Source: Cerioporus squamosus (lineage: Eukaryota > Basidiomycota > Agaricomycetes > Polyporales > Polyporaceae). Taken from it: a DNA stretch of 64,000 nucleotides. How positions within the stretch are numbered: position 1 is the first letter of the stretch; the number at the start of each line of letters is the position of its first letter. A program made the position numbers and the translations under genes. Positions 22,654 through 34,476 of the stretch are shown piece after piece. A model generated the notes under the pieces. The model worked only from the letters and a program-made list of their open reading frames with translations, made no database searches and was not told the origin of the DNA. The stretch is from positions 1 through 64,000 of the forward strand of contig JABYQS010000146.1 in NCBI GenBank assembly GCA_022592435.1. Reading direction: 5' to 3'.

Positions 22654-22901
22654 ATGAAGCACGCCAGCGTTCAACTATTCCCGCTCGTCCTCGGGCTGCT
22701 CGCGGTCGTAACTGGCGGAATGGCAGCTCCTGCTCCTGCTCCGCAGCCTCAGGCTGTGAGTGTATTCCGTCCTCGCTCCTCTCAACCAGGAGTGACGCGG
22801 GCCCTCTCTTGGCATCCCAGGTCACGAATGAACCAGAATACTGTCCGATCCCCGGTTGTCTCATTGAGGGCGGAACGGTCTTCGGATTCAACCCCGTCTG
22901 A
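22654..22901 (+). CDS. small secreted peptide with CPIPGC motif
   Basis: Exon 1 (22654-22755) encodes a signal peptide (MKHASVQLFPLVLGLLAVV..) and an Ala-Pro-rich propeptide (APAPAPQPQA). A 65-bp phase-0 intron (GTGAGTGT..CCCAG) leads to exon 2 (22821-22901), which adds 26 residues containing NEPEYCPIPGC and ends GFNPV. The total is 60 aa. The two Cys are four residues apart, preceded by Pro-Glu-Tyr. Exon layout and motif match the peptide at 15,877 (PEITCPRTGC). Extracellular location is inferred from the signal peptide; function is unknown. Mating pheromone is unlikely because there is no C-terminal CAAX. Confidence 0.6.
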
Positions 22902-23198
22902 GGAGCGAGGCATAGTGCGTGAGGCGGGGCGTCGGGTCATGAAGGTTGCAACTTCTCAGCGGCGGGCGGTGGTACGTTGCATTTATCCTCGGACGCGTAT
23001 TCGAGCTGTGTCGAGGTCTACCTCTTACTTCTCTTCTTTATGCATGTGCAGAAGCGATACGCAAACTGACCTTGATCAGTACATGTTATGAGCTGCTACG
23101 AACAACGTCAGGAACCTCTGACAGCATCACCGTCGTACATAACAGATCAGAAGCGTAGTGAGATGAGTGTCATTAGATCGCAAATGAGACGAACTGTC

Positions 23199-24772
23199 CT
23201 AGCTCAGGACTCGTCTGGAGTCTGGACGCTGGACGACCGCGACGTCGAGGGCGATCCCGGCATCCACGAACGACCGGAATAGTCCCGCCCGGGCCATCGC
23301 AGCCTTTCGCGAGCACGCGGCCTCGTCCGCTTCCCTATCCCCAAACAGGACGCCAAGCATCGCGGGCTCCTCAATCTCAATGCCCAGTCGCTCGAATGCG
23401 GGATAGTCGTGGCTGGCGAGCACGCCTGCAAGCGTGGCGCATGCAGAGGCGCACTCTTCCAGACTGTGCACGGTCGTGATGAGCCTCAACTTGAGTTCCT
23501 GGAGTGCAGGGAACGGAGATGTCGGACGCGCCCCGTACGAGGCTGAGGCCCCAGAGAAGAGGCGGACGGCTTCGTCGAAGAAGTAGGAGGAGATGAGCGG
23601 CCCTTCGTCGACACTCGAGGGCATCCCCGCATACACCATGCGCACAGAGATAGTGTCCTCTGCGTCGTAGTGGATGCTGAGCGTGCGAAGGGACGTGCAC
23701 GTCCGCAGTGCATCGTAAACGCATACGATAGTCTCCCCTGCAAGTAGTCACGGTGTCAGTCCCTTCCGCAGCAGAGAGAGGCGTACGGTACGTACTTTCG
23801 GAGGGGAAGACATTGTAGCCTTCGAGGATCTCCTCTTCGCCAACTGCTGATATCATGCAGCGTGACACCAACATGGTGCAGCCGCGGTCCTAGCCCTTCA
23901 ATGATTGGGAGCCAAGCAACGACTGTACTGGCCTCGAAGAGCTCGAGCGACGTGACTGAGCGAAGGACGCCTGAACGTATGAATGCCTGAGCACCGTGGA
24001 GGGCGCGAGCAGGAGCGGCGGTGTCCGGCTGTTCGAGTAAAGCTGCGAGGTTGTTCTCTCTGGAAAGGGACACTGCCTTGAGAGAGGTAGCCTGTATGCG
24101 ACGCGGCTCGATGGCCTCGGATACCAACGATTTTGACAGCGAAGTTGCGTCGAGGGGGTGCGCGGGCGAGAACGGCGGGGGCAGGAACCGAGCTTCCTCG
24201 CAACGCAGCGATTCGAGGGTAGGGATAGCTTCTACGGTCGGGACGAGGTCCGCGAAGGACTCGAGTGCGAATCCCGCAAGCCTCAACGCACGCAGGTGCT
24301 GGAATCGTGCAAGCTGAAGATGGCTGGCGACGAACAACGACCACCTCGTCTCGGCTTCATCCGTCTTCTTATCCGCCCTGATGGTTACGGTTCGGACGTA
24401 GTCGGAAAGTCTAGGATTCCTGTCAAGCAAGGAATAAAACTCCACCGTTCTGTCGCGCGCTCTTGTAGCAGGCAACGCAGGGCTCGCCGGTACCGATGTT
24501 GCCGCCCAGGACTGGCCGACGTGCATCGGGTGGTCAATCAGCTGCGCGGTAGGACAGTCGATGGCAGCCGCATGATGGGTCGAAGAGACGAGTGAGGTTG
24601 CGAGCAAGGCGTGAATCGGGTATGTGAATGTGACTGCGGAAAAGAGGTGGACGCGCGAACGATGCAGCCAGTCGTGGCAGACGAGAGCGCAAGATCCCAG
24701 TGCAAGGGGGTCGTCCTTCAAGTCATCGATGGCGCGATCAAGTACATCTTGCGGCAGACTAATAGCAGCCAT
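23199..24772 (-). CDS. F-box protein 1 (one apparent frameshift)
   Basis: The start MAAISLPQDVLDRAIDDL followed by LGSCALVCHDWLHRSRVHLF is an F-box (residues about 4-44), the module that binds Skp1 in SCF ubiquitin ligases. The rest is a Leu-rich helical repeat region typical of Agaricomycete F-box proteins. An intron (GTACGTAC..TTGCAG, about 23,796-23,739) joins NVFPSE to ETIVCVYDALRTCTSLRTL. The latter matches EHIVHVYDALRPCPALR of F-box protein 3 at 40.6 kb. Between LHDIS and GEEEILEGYN, near 23,850, the frame shifts by one base; otherwise the gene reads through to TAG at 23,201-23,199. Substrate unknown. Confidence 0.75.
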
Positions 24773-24833
24773 GGAGTTCGACGACGGGTGAGGGTGTCTG
24801 TGGCTGCATCTGATCAAGATGCAGTGGCCGCCC

Positions 24834-24841
24834 GTATATAC
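24834..24841 (-). promoter_or_regulatory. TATA box of F-box gene 1
   Basis: The palindromic GTATATAC lies 62 bp upstream of the ATG at 24,772. Confidence 0.45.
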
Positions 24842-25321
24842 GGTTCGAACTGCGCAGTTCTGACAGTTGCTGCGACTAAGCCTGCGACCATCTGCCGTGG
24901 GCCCAGTACCCAGCATCATGTCAATCGCACACACACAGAAGGCGGCACAGGAACGTACGTTGCACGGACGCTGGATCGGGCATAAGCTCGATGTGGGTTG
25001 GCTGTCAGAGCGTACGGAACGGGCTGGCATTCAACAACGGCCATCCAGTATGTGCAGGTGAATTTGATCGACGCGACAACGGAGCAACAATGACTAGACG
25101 AGTATTATCGATACAGATGGTTCAGTATGGGCCTGTATGGGCGCATGAATGGATTGGGAATGTGAATCAGAAGGTCCATTGTGGTAATCAAAGCATCGTC
25201 CGTGACGTCGAAGGGTTCGTGAGCAAGCTCGTCGCAAGTCGTGAAGTCATGATCTCTTGAGCTATCAGAAGAATCGTCCGAGCGTCGAGCGGATGAGCAA
25301 GTCCTTGGTACACATGCAGTT

Positions 25322-27094
25322 CTAGTCATCGGAAGACGGACTCCTGCCCATGCACGACATAGAGCGCCCGGCCGTGAGGTCGGGCCTCCTGTTGTCATCC
25401 TCGCAACTGTCGTCAGATGCACTCCAGCCCGTGGAAGACATCGTGCGTACCACAGCGCGTCCGTCCATCTCACCACCGACGGCAGCCGCCTTGTTTTCGA
25501 AGGACGCATGACCGCGTCTGGCAGGCTTCCCAGCACCTCCGTCAGAGGCAGAGGACTTTGCCCGTGCGCGGCCACGCAAGCCACCGACGCTGTGAGAAGG
25601 AGCTAACCGTGAAGAGGGAGGCTTCGCGGTTGCTTGGCGTGACATGCCGGGGCCAGGGGCCGCTGAGCTTGGAAATGGCGTGCGGTGGCGCGGAGCCAAC
25701 GGGGTCGACCCGGATGCCAGGGAAGAACTCGTGCAGGACGGTCTCGACATCTTCAGGATCGATATCGCCGGTCGCGACAACCGTCGAGCATCCCGTGCGC
25801 CTCTTGGGAGCGGGTCCGGCGCGCACCGTGCCAGCATCGGCCGATTCCAAGAATGTGGATCTCTGGTTGAGCGTGGGTGAGTTGGACAGGACGGTCGTGC
25901 CAAGGGCACTGACCGTCGAGTCGGGTCTGATGGCCGCAGACGCAGAACTAAGGGCGGAGCGACCGGAGAACGAGAAGACGGCAGCAGAAGAGGACGCAGA
26001 CATCGCGGGGTTTGCTGGTGCCTGTTTGAGCGAAGCCTCCGCCTTCGCACTCAGAGACAGAGAGTTAACCAACCCGGGAGGGGCAAGAAGTGTGACGTCG
26101 TTGGGGTCATCGTCGTCTTCGACCGTAGAGAGTATCATCGTACGGCGGGTATCTTCCCTCCCTGCACGAACTGGTCCTGGAACCCCGCCAGTAGCGTTGC
26201 TGTCAGATACTGAGGCCTTGGCGGGTCTCCCCCGCACGGTTGCATCGCTGAAGACGTCCTCATTCTCGATGGGCGCGATGGCGTGGAGAGAAGAGGTCGG
26301 GGAAACGACGGCTGCAAGCGAGCGGCGCGCTCGCTGGTGGCGTGTACGCAAACCACCTGGACTCAGGGGGACTGGACGTTCGCGTGTAGCTCGATGCGCA
26401 TGCTGCGTGATGAGAGTCGGATTAGCTTCTCCCGTGACCTGGTCCGAAAACGGCAGGAATGCGAGGAATTCCGACGGGCCAAAAGGTGTGCCAATGGGCC
26501 AAAAGACGCCGCGCGAGGCAACCCTTCAGCCGCCTTGTCACTGGTGTACGATGACTTTCGAATGCTTGCTCTCTGAAACAGGACAGAAGGTATCCACTTC
26601 TCGACTGTCCGAAGCGTGGGTATTCCTGCCGTGTCTGGTCACTGCGCTGGCACGATCCGATTATCTCAAATTCGGCCGAAATGCGTGTACTCCAACGGGG
26701 TGTAATCCCTGAACGTCTCGAATGGAACCACAAGGTGGATCGAGAAGGAACGCGTGACGTACCCAATCGACAAGCATCTCCCTTGCGGTCGGCGTCTCCC
26801 ATGACTGACCATCCAAGTCCACGAACTCTGCCTTGACCGCTGCAAACGACTCTTGGAGAGCATTCAGCTCCTCCTATCCGTAACGGCTCCTGTCAGCTCA
26901 CAACCACGAACGAGAAAGAGCTGACAACGTACGGCGGTAACCTTCAAGGCCTCCAACTCCTCCACTTGCTGCTCGTGCTCAAGAATTGTCTGCCGAATCA
27001 TGCGTGCTTGAGCTTTCTTGCTGATTGCAGGAGTCAATGCAGTGGCATGCCGCCTGGGTGGGCAAACCGTCGCGGAGGGCTCCATGGCGGTCAT
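25322..27094 (-). CDS. uncharacterised coiled-coil and disordered protein, copy 2
   Basis: Exon 1 (27094-26933) encodes MTAMEPSATVCPPRR and the helix ARMIRQTILEHEQQVEELEAL. Exon 2 starts at 26,873 and reads ELNALQESFAAVKAEF, then LDGQSWETPTAREMLVDW. An intron starting GTACGTCACG (about 26,761) follows at the same codon position as in copy 1. Exon 3 probably begins near 26,404 (RATRERPVPLSPGG, against QATRMRPNHLSP in copy 1). The third exon is Ser/Ala/Arg-rich with an acidic patch and the segment DPEDVETVLHEFFPG. Near 25,650 the frame shifts by one base before the C-terminal part ending SPSSDD. Function unknown; intron 2 is much longer than in copy 1 (about 360 against 63 bp). Confidence 0.65.
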
Positions 27095-27448
27095 GATAGC
27101 AATACGAAGGTGGAGATAGCGTGCGGCTTGATTGAAAGAAAAAAAAATACTCAGCTTGACCAGCAAGCAGATATGACGGAAGAGGATACGCGACGTACAG
27201 AGAAGAGGCGGGGATTACAAGGCTCGAGAGCTAGATGATGCGGCTGACGTTGGGATTCAGCCTGACCAGATCCGGTTAGCAGGGCGAACGACTTCTAGCA
27301 ATGAGAGAAAAGATTGAGAGATAGAAGTGGGAACGAGCTGTCCGCCGACGACGATGAGGAAGAAGTCGAGCTCGCCGTTGAAGACGACGAGGAGAAGGGG
27401 AAAGGTCGATGACGGCGGCGGTGGCTGACACTTGATGTGACGACGTGT

Positions 27449-27456
27449 CCGTGACG
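27449..27456 (-). promoter_or_regulatory. CGTCACGG motif shared with the paralogue promoter
   Basis: The 8-mer found in the inverted repeat upstream of copy 1 recurs here, about 355 bp upstream of the copy 2 ATG, amid further GTGAC/GTCAC half-sites (27,437-27,475). Confidence 0.25.
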
Positions 27457-27479
27457 ATGTGACCGTCAGTCACATGGGA

Positions 27480-28574
27480 CTTCGTCCTGCCAGTATAGCA
27501 GGGCCCTCCGGGCAGACCTGAACTACGACGATGTAGTCCAGAGATTGAGGAGCCATCGACATGATTGCCAAGTTGTGTTCAAGCTGGAACAAATATCATA
27601 TTCTTCTGAGCATACAGAACCAAGACGGCATCTAGAAGTCGGGCCTTCGACCCTCCTTCAAGATGCCTGGGGCTTGTACAGAATCTACTAGATCGTTATG
27701 GCTGTTTACAAGTCTGTTGAGTCCACACACATCCCAGAATCATCAGGGAAACCTAAGGCCACTAGGTAGCACTGCACCCATCGCGCCATGGCGACCCCCC
27801 TTGTATATAGTGCTTTGTAGTGGTCACTATCTGCTCTGTAGTGCACTGTAGCGCACCAGAATCCTATAGATGTGTCCCAGATTGGTAGTGATTATGATTG
27901 GAATCACTACTTTGCTTATACCAGCACAAGAGTCAACATGTATAGCATCAGCAAAACACGCACCTGCCTGAAGCACGCTCCAGCGCCCGATGGGATCTGA
28001 TAAGGCAATAGAGACACCCGTCGGGGGCTACTGCAGACTGTAGCCATCTGTAGACAATTGTAGGTGACAATGCTGCACTATAGGAGATCATCACCAGCAA
28101 GTGCTCTTGCTGCTTGTTGATCTTGTTGGCTCTTATCTGCCCCAACAAGATCAACAAGTGTTTTGCGGATCCACTGATGCGGCTCCGAGGCGAGGGCAAT
28201 GACCTATGCTCATCCAGACTTACGCCAGAATCTCTCGAGCCTCTCCTAGGCCTGTTCCGAGCCTCTCCTAGGCCTGTTCTGAGCCTCTCCCGGCCATTCT
28301 GCTGAGGACCAGACCTCACGCGCACCATCTCGCTAGACCACGTCTGTCTGGACGGAGCTTCGCTATCACATGCGGGAGAGAGGGGATATTTGTCCAAGTT
28401 CTCTGCACTTCCGGAGCATCACTTCTTTCCCTTTGACCACCACCATCCCCACTCAGCAGACTTGCTGCTTGTCAAGTACTGTCATCAGACGACTTACATC
28501 CTCATCTTCCACGGTTGGTTCTCTCCATCATATGCAGACTTTGGGTGGCATACACAAGTACAAGCTCGAGCTCC
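27480..28574. other. AT-richer gene-poor flank of the retrotransposon
   Basis: No convincing gene. It has many short direct and inverted pieces (CTATAG, TGTAGTGCACTGTAG), a 22-bp tandem repeat (28,237-28,293), and plus-strand open frames from about 28,370 that run into the retrotransposon insertion point. Confidence 0.5.
28237..28293. repeat. 22-bp tandem repeat
   Basis: The unit GAGCCTCTCCTAGGCCTGTTC(C/T) occurs twice in full, then a 13-base partial copy. Confidence 0.85.
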
Positions 28575-28579
28575 ACCTC
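28575..28579. repeat. target-site duplication ACCTC (left)
   Basis: It is identical to 35094-35098, directly abutting the two LTR ends. Confidence 0.9.
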
Positions 28580-29179
28580 TGATGAAGTCTGAACCTGTGA
28601 AGGCAAGTTGCAACGACTAGCAGACGAGTGGACAACACGAGTCCTCAGTCAGTAGAGCAAAAGACTGATAGCATAGACACAAGTACCTAGCAGACGAGTG
28701 GACAACACGAGCTACAAAGTACTTGTAAGTAAAGCATAAGTAAGCATAGGTAGGCGAGTACTTACTCCTCAGTCAGTAGAGCAAAAGACTGAGGAGACGA
28801 AGCCCAAGAGTCCCTCCTTATATACTGTGTCTGGAGTAGCATGAGTAAGCGACAGAAAGGAGAGCATAATGCTGTCTGAGTCAGAACGAGTAGGGATGAC
28901 TCAGACGATGACGAAGGATGACGAAGATACGACAAATACGAGGTCACAAGGGCATGTCTAGTACAGCCCAGAGATATCTAGAAAGAACTAGAAAGGTCCG
29001 GAGCGTTGCAGAACGCACTGGAATGGACTGGAAACAAAGAGAAGCCAGGTAACCACATGGTTTCGTACAACGTACCCTAAAAGGAAAGGAAGAAGCATAG
29101 CCTAAGATCTAATCGTAAGAGGCTGTGCCCATAGCGCCTAATGCGCAACTAATGTCCATAGTCCATAGTAAGTTCAACA
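28580..29179 (-). repeat. 3' LTR
   Basis: This is the LTR distal to gag. It contains two internal direct repeats: a 24-mer at 28618-28641 and 28688-28711, and a 27-mer (starting TCCTCAGTCAGTAGAG) at 28642-28668 and 28766-28792. Confidence 0.95.
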
Positions 29180-29188
29180 CTCCCACTC
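29180..29188 (-). promoter_or_regulatory. polypurine tract
   Basis: On the minus strand GAGTGGGAG directly precedes the 3' LTR (TGTTGAAC) and follows the pol stop codon by two bases. It is the expected plus-strand DNA synthesis primer site. Confidence 0.75.
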
Positions 29189-29190
29189 GT

Positions 29191-32100
29191 TCAAGACGCG
29201 GAGGTAACGAGACCCAAATTTGCCACGAAGTACTCCATGACGTGCAGTGAAGCATTCTTGGTCAACGGATCTGCCAGATTCTCCTCACTAGGAATAGCAT
29301 AGATGTCCATGTTTGGAGTCTCGGCATATTCGCGTACGAAGTGGTAGTGCGTCTCGACGTGCTTACAATGCCGGTCGACGGCTGGGTTCAACGCAAGGTG
29401 AATAGCACCATGGTTGTTGACGCACATCGGCGTAGCCGAGCCCATGTCATCCCCTAACTCATCGCCAAACGTCCTAAGCCACATCATCTGACGAGCAGTG
29501 TCTGAAGCCGCCTTGTACTCTGCCTCAGTGGACGAGAGAGAGACGGTCTGTTGACGTCGAGATGCCCAAGACACGGCACCTCCTGCCATCAGGAAGATGA
29601 AAGCGGTCTGCGAATGCCGATCATTGCGATCTTCTGCCCAGTCTGAATCGGAATACGCGATCAGGCCAGCATTAGATGCACCGTCATATCGTAGGCGATA
29701 ATGCGATGTACCCCGGAGATACCGTAAGACATAGAGGAGTCTATCAAGGTGATCGTCGGCAGGGTTCGCACTGTACTTGCCCAGACGGTTGATGGCATAC
29801 GAGATATCTGGTCGCGTCCCAAGACAGGCATAGAGAAGACTGCCCATCAAGCTCTGGAAACGCTGACGCAACTTCGCCGGTGCTTCTGTGGTAGCAGCTT
29901 CGATAACTGCACCAGCAGGGAGAGGAGTACGCGCAGGCTTGCAGCTGGCCATCTGATAGTTCTCAAGAATGGCCTCGATGTACTCTTCCTGGTCGATGTC
30001 AAGTGTCCGTGAGAGACGATCTCGACGTATACGAAGACCAAGGAATCGCTGAATAGGACCCAAGTCCGTCATCTTATACTGCTTGCCAAGCGCCTTCTTG
30101 ACCTTGTCGATATGCCCTCGACTGTCACCCATGAGAAGTAGGTCGTCGACATAGAGGACAATGATCGTAACACGGTCTGGGTCTGAATCCCCCCCTTGTC
30201 GGCGATATACATAGACTCCGGCATCAGAGTATGTCCGAACAAATCCCTGTCCGATGAGCGATTCGTGAATCTTCTTGTTCCATTGGCGAGAGGCTTGCTT
30301 AAGACCGTAGATGGCCTTCTTAAGCAGACAAACGTAGTCCTCTTTGCCTTTCACGACCCAGCCCTCGGGTTGTTCCATGTAGACCTCCTCGTCCAAGTCC
30401 CCGTTGAGGAACGCAGTCTTAATGTCCATCACATCGATCTCCCAGTCCTCTAGGGCAGCGTGCGCCAAGAGATACCGGATAGACTCGAATCGAGCGACAG
30501 GAGAGAAGGTTTCATGGTAGTCCTTCCCATAGACTTGCATAAAGCCTCGTGCAACCAGACGTGCTTTGTAGCGACCGTCTGACTTACGATCATAGACCCA
30601 GCGACATGAGACAACGGATCAGTCCTTCGGACGAGGAACCAAGACCCAAGTCTTGTTCGCCATAAGAGACTCATACTCCGAACGTTCAGCCGCAATCCAA
30701 TGCTCACGATCTGGTGAAGCCATGGCATCCTTATGATGCTCAGGAATGCCAGACTTATACCGCGAATAGAAGAGAGAGGCTAGGATTGCTTCTGCTTCAC
30801 GCTGATCACCGTCCTTATCCGTACATGCATCTACTTGAGCGGGAGGTTCATCACCATAGACGTTATCTCTGGTGTGACGTTCTGGCATCTTCCCCTTGTT
30901 CTCTCGAGGAGAGCGACGAGGAGGAGCGTTTCCACCCTCAGGTGAATGAAGACGCCGTTGGTGACGAGGAGCTTGCGGATGAGGAGCAGGTGGTGGTTGC
31001 TCAGGCTGCTGCGGTTGCTGCGGCTCTGGAGCAGGTGGAGGAGCTGGAGCAGGGTCTGCAGGAGGAACTGGAGGAGGAGCATCATCTGAATCGTTGTCGA
31101 GACGATCAGGAACAGGAAGGTCAGCATCACCGTTGGAAGGTTCCTCAGGTGGCTGGTAATCAGGGAACGGACTGTCGTCGGGGGTAGCTCGACGAGTGCC
31201 GGTGTCCGCACGTGCAGGAAATACGGTCTCATCGAAGATCACATCACGAGATACTTTGACTTGACGGGTGGTCGGGTTCCATAGGCGATACCCCTTTGAA
31301 CCCGGCTCATAGCCCACAAACGTCCTCTCGACGGCCTTCTGGTCGAGCTTCCCTTGACGTTTGTCTTTCTGCATGTGTACGTAGGCTTTGCACCCAAACA
31401 CCCAGAAGTAGGAGACGTCCGGCTTGCTGCCGGTCCAGATGGTGATGGGGCACTCCCACTTAAGTCGTCTCATCGGCTGACGGTTATAGATGTGAACGGC
31501 AGCATCAAGAGCGAGCTTCCAGAATCCATGAGAAAGGCCAGCAAAGTGGAGCATGCATAGAGCCTTCTCAGAGATCGTACGGATGAAGCGTTCAGCTCGT
31601 CCATTCTGCTGAGACGTTCCTGGCATCGTCTTATCGTGCTCAATCCCAAATTCACGAAGCATGGCTTGGAACGAGTCGGACATGTACTCCCCCCCTCGAT
31701 CGGATCGTACTTTCTTGATCTTGTGCTCCGTCTGGTTCTCAGCCCAAGACTTGAACTGTCTGAAGGCTTCCTCCTGATCAGACTTCCGCTTGAGAGCATA
31801 AACGGCAGCCAGACCGGAGCAGTCATCGACGAAGACACAGAAGTAGTTGAAGCCACCGATTGATGTGCCAAGAGGTCCTGCAATGTCCATGTGGACGAGA
31901 GCGAGAACGACTGTAGCACGCTTCTCAGAAGGAGGGAAGGGACGACGAGTCATCTTGCCCTTCGCACAACCTTCGCAGGGTTTGTCAGAGGGAGGACCAA
32001 TGCCGTCCATGCCAGTGGTCGCATCAGGCAGACGCTTGACAGCTTCTTTGCCTGGATGACCCCATCGACGATGCACTAAGTCATGGTCGAGGACACGGGA

Positions 32101-32901
32101 TGCAGCATCAAGATCGCCAGAATTCTTCTTCCCTTCGACGATGAGAGGGAAGAGATAGAGATTGATCATAGGGATATAGGTACCTTGAAGGACCTTTCGA
32201 CCCTTGATCTCAACCGTCGAGCCGGAAGTGACTCGGCCCTTAGGCCTTGAGTCGAAAATGCTCATAAGTCCATCACCTTGATAGATGAACGAACCCTTGC
32301 GCTCAATCATCCCAGTGGAGAAGAGTCGTTGCTCGCCCGCTGCAGGGATATAGCAGACGTCATTGAGAGTGACTTTGACTCGCTCTCCATCCACCAGGGA
32401 GTATCCCACAATTGTACCTTCACCGAGACAGGCAATCTGACCCGCTTGACCATCCTGAGCAGTCCTGAAGTACTTAGGTTGCGCGTACTCACGATAGTCG
32501 GTGAAGTCAGACATGATTCCGGTGACATGTGACGATGCACCAGAATCCATGAGCCAGATTGTCTCGACGCGTCCCTCAGCAGCATCGGCTGCGCTGTAGA
32601 AAGAAACGGAGAGCTCGTTCGCGATGTTCGCTACAGGTACAAGAGAGGAGATAGTAGAGATAGTATGCGCATGGTTATGTCCGTTCGAATTCCCATTGCC
32701 TTTGCCAGCCTCATTACCACCCTTGCCAGAGTCCTTGCTCTTCTTCTTGTTCCTGCGGATTCTTCTCCGGGAACTTCTTGTAGCAGTTAGAAGAGTCATG
32801 GTTGTCCTTGCCGCAGTGGGTGCAAGGAGGTCTAGGTCTCGGCTTCGGCTTCGAGATCTTGTGCGCCTGACCAATTGACGTCCCACGCAAGGAGTCCTCA
32901 A
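29191..32901 (-). CDS. pol: copia pol (protease, integrase, reverse transcriptase, RNase H), interrupted by one stop
   Basis: Two same-frame segments, 32901-30619 and 30618-29191, are separated by a TGA at 30621-30619. In order: an aspartic protease motif (DSGAS, preceded by IWLM); a GAG-pre-integrase zinc finger (H..H..CEGCAKGK); the integrase core with its acidic triad (HMDIAGPL, SDRGGEY, QQNGRAERF); a Pro-rich linker; reverse transcriptase with YVDD at about 30,153-30,142; and RNase H (SDSDWAED, SSTEAEY, ADPLTK). The stop lies at the junction of linker and reverse transcriptase and could be a C-to-T change in a CpG. The frame is otherwise continuous. gag lies immediately upstream in another frame. 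Confidence 0.9.
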
Positions 32902-33971
32902 GCTTGAGCTTGGGCTTGACCGTCTTGAGGGTTAGGTCAGACTCCTTGGTAGTGTGTAGGATGGTGGAGATCGCCAGTCGGTACGAGTCAGGCATCTTCG
33001 AGAAGAGCCAGAAGACCTTGATGTGGTTGGCAAGGGTGTTCGTGCTATTGGCCGTTAACTCATCCAGGAGCCCAATGAAGGTCTGCACCTGGTCGACGAT
33101 TGACTTGCTCTCGTCAAACCGAGGGTAGTTGAGAAGATGTTCGAACCGGGAGAAGGAGTACCCGTTGTCGACTTCTCGTACGTAGCCTTCAAGGTGTCCC
33201 AGATCTCCTTAGCGGTCTTCTTCCCTTCGAAGCACTTGGACACCTCAGCACTAGTCTTGTACATGAGGATACCTTGTGCCCGATTGTCCGTCTTTCCCCA
33301 GGCCTTCACTTCTTCGGCATTTCTGCCATCAGTAGCTGGAGTAGGACGTGCAACACTCCCACTGACGACATCCCAAGCATCAATCATCATCAGATAACTC
33401 TTCATCTGACGAGCCCACTCCTTGTAGCCTTCCTGACCTCTGAGTTGAGGCAGGGTCTTCTCGAGACCGGCTTCCGACATCGCAAAGAGATACGAGTAGT
33501 CAGTCGGTTCTGGTGTGTTATCGAGAAGAGGTGGTAGTGCAGGAAGTGATACGACAGGAGTTGGTGGAGCGGATGGGATCGGTGTAGGATAGGGAGTGTC
33601 TGAAGGTGCAGGGAGAGGAATAGAATCTGGAGACGGAGATGAAGAGTGACAGGAAGAACTTCTTCGACCGGTAGAACAGGAGATTGAGCAGGAGGGAGTT
33701 GTGGTGATGGAGGATGACTGTCTTCTTCAGACGAGTCGACTGAGACTGGAGTGATAGGTCTACAGTGCTGTCCTTCAACTGGTTCAACCAGAAGACGATG
33801 TTCAGGAGCGTTGTCTGGTTTGACAACTTCTACAAAGCGATTTGGACAAGGTTGTCGATCGCAGTGGAAGTACTCCCGATCTTCTTCGGACCAGAAGAGG
33901 TCACGTTGTTGTCTGGTGTGATACCGGTGGTAGAGATGACTGCAGTCGTAGACGTCTGAGTCAGAATCCAC
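32714..33971 (-). CDS. gag: copia gag (frameshifted)
   Basis: Three frames together read as one gag. First is an acidic, Pro-rich N-terminal part (from about 33,971, no clear ATG). Next comes a segment starting MSEAGLEKTLPQLRGQEGY at 33,480, the usual copia gag (UBN2-like) start. Last is a segment ending in a CCHC zinc knuckle, CTHCGKDNHDSSNC. Frames change near 33,650 (one base missing), 33,163 (one base missing) and 32,751 (one extra base), the last where gag runs into pol. In copia elements gag and pol usually share one frame, so these shifts are abnormal. The protein forms the virus-like particle and binds RNA. Confidence 0.8.
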
Positions 33972-34476
33972 CGTGTCGATGCGAAAGGTTCAGGAAGTGC
34001 GATGATTTGAAGATAGCCACGTGCGATGGCAACGAGAGATGGACACCTGTTCAGGTGAACCTCAAACACCAGCAAGCCGAGTATGCCAATGCCGAGGGTA
34101 GAAGTTGCCAACTGTGCCCAGAAAGAACTAGGTACGTATCGTACTGAAAAGTGGTATTGTAAGGAGGGTCCGAACGGTTGTCCTCCGGTCCTAAGGTGCT
34201 AACCACCCCGGATACAACAGCTGGCGGATGCAAGTGCACGGCCTGGCTGAGGGATGCCTGAAATCCTGTACGCCTCGAGAGCGCCAAAGGATGTACAACA
34301 GTAGATACGATGACTAGCTAATAAAAGCACTCAGGGCTGCGTCACGAGCGCAGAAATGTCCCCCTGGTAGCAGTGTCGGCGGGCACAGTCAAGATCTAGG
34401 GAGTTAGTGGAGGAATGCACGGGCAGGAGTCGTCGAAGAAAGGGTGCGCGCAGAGTGACGACTAGCAACGGTCAGA

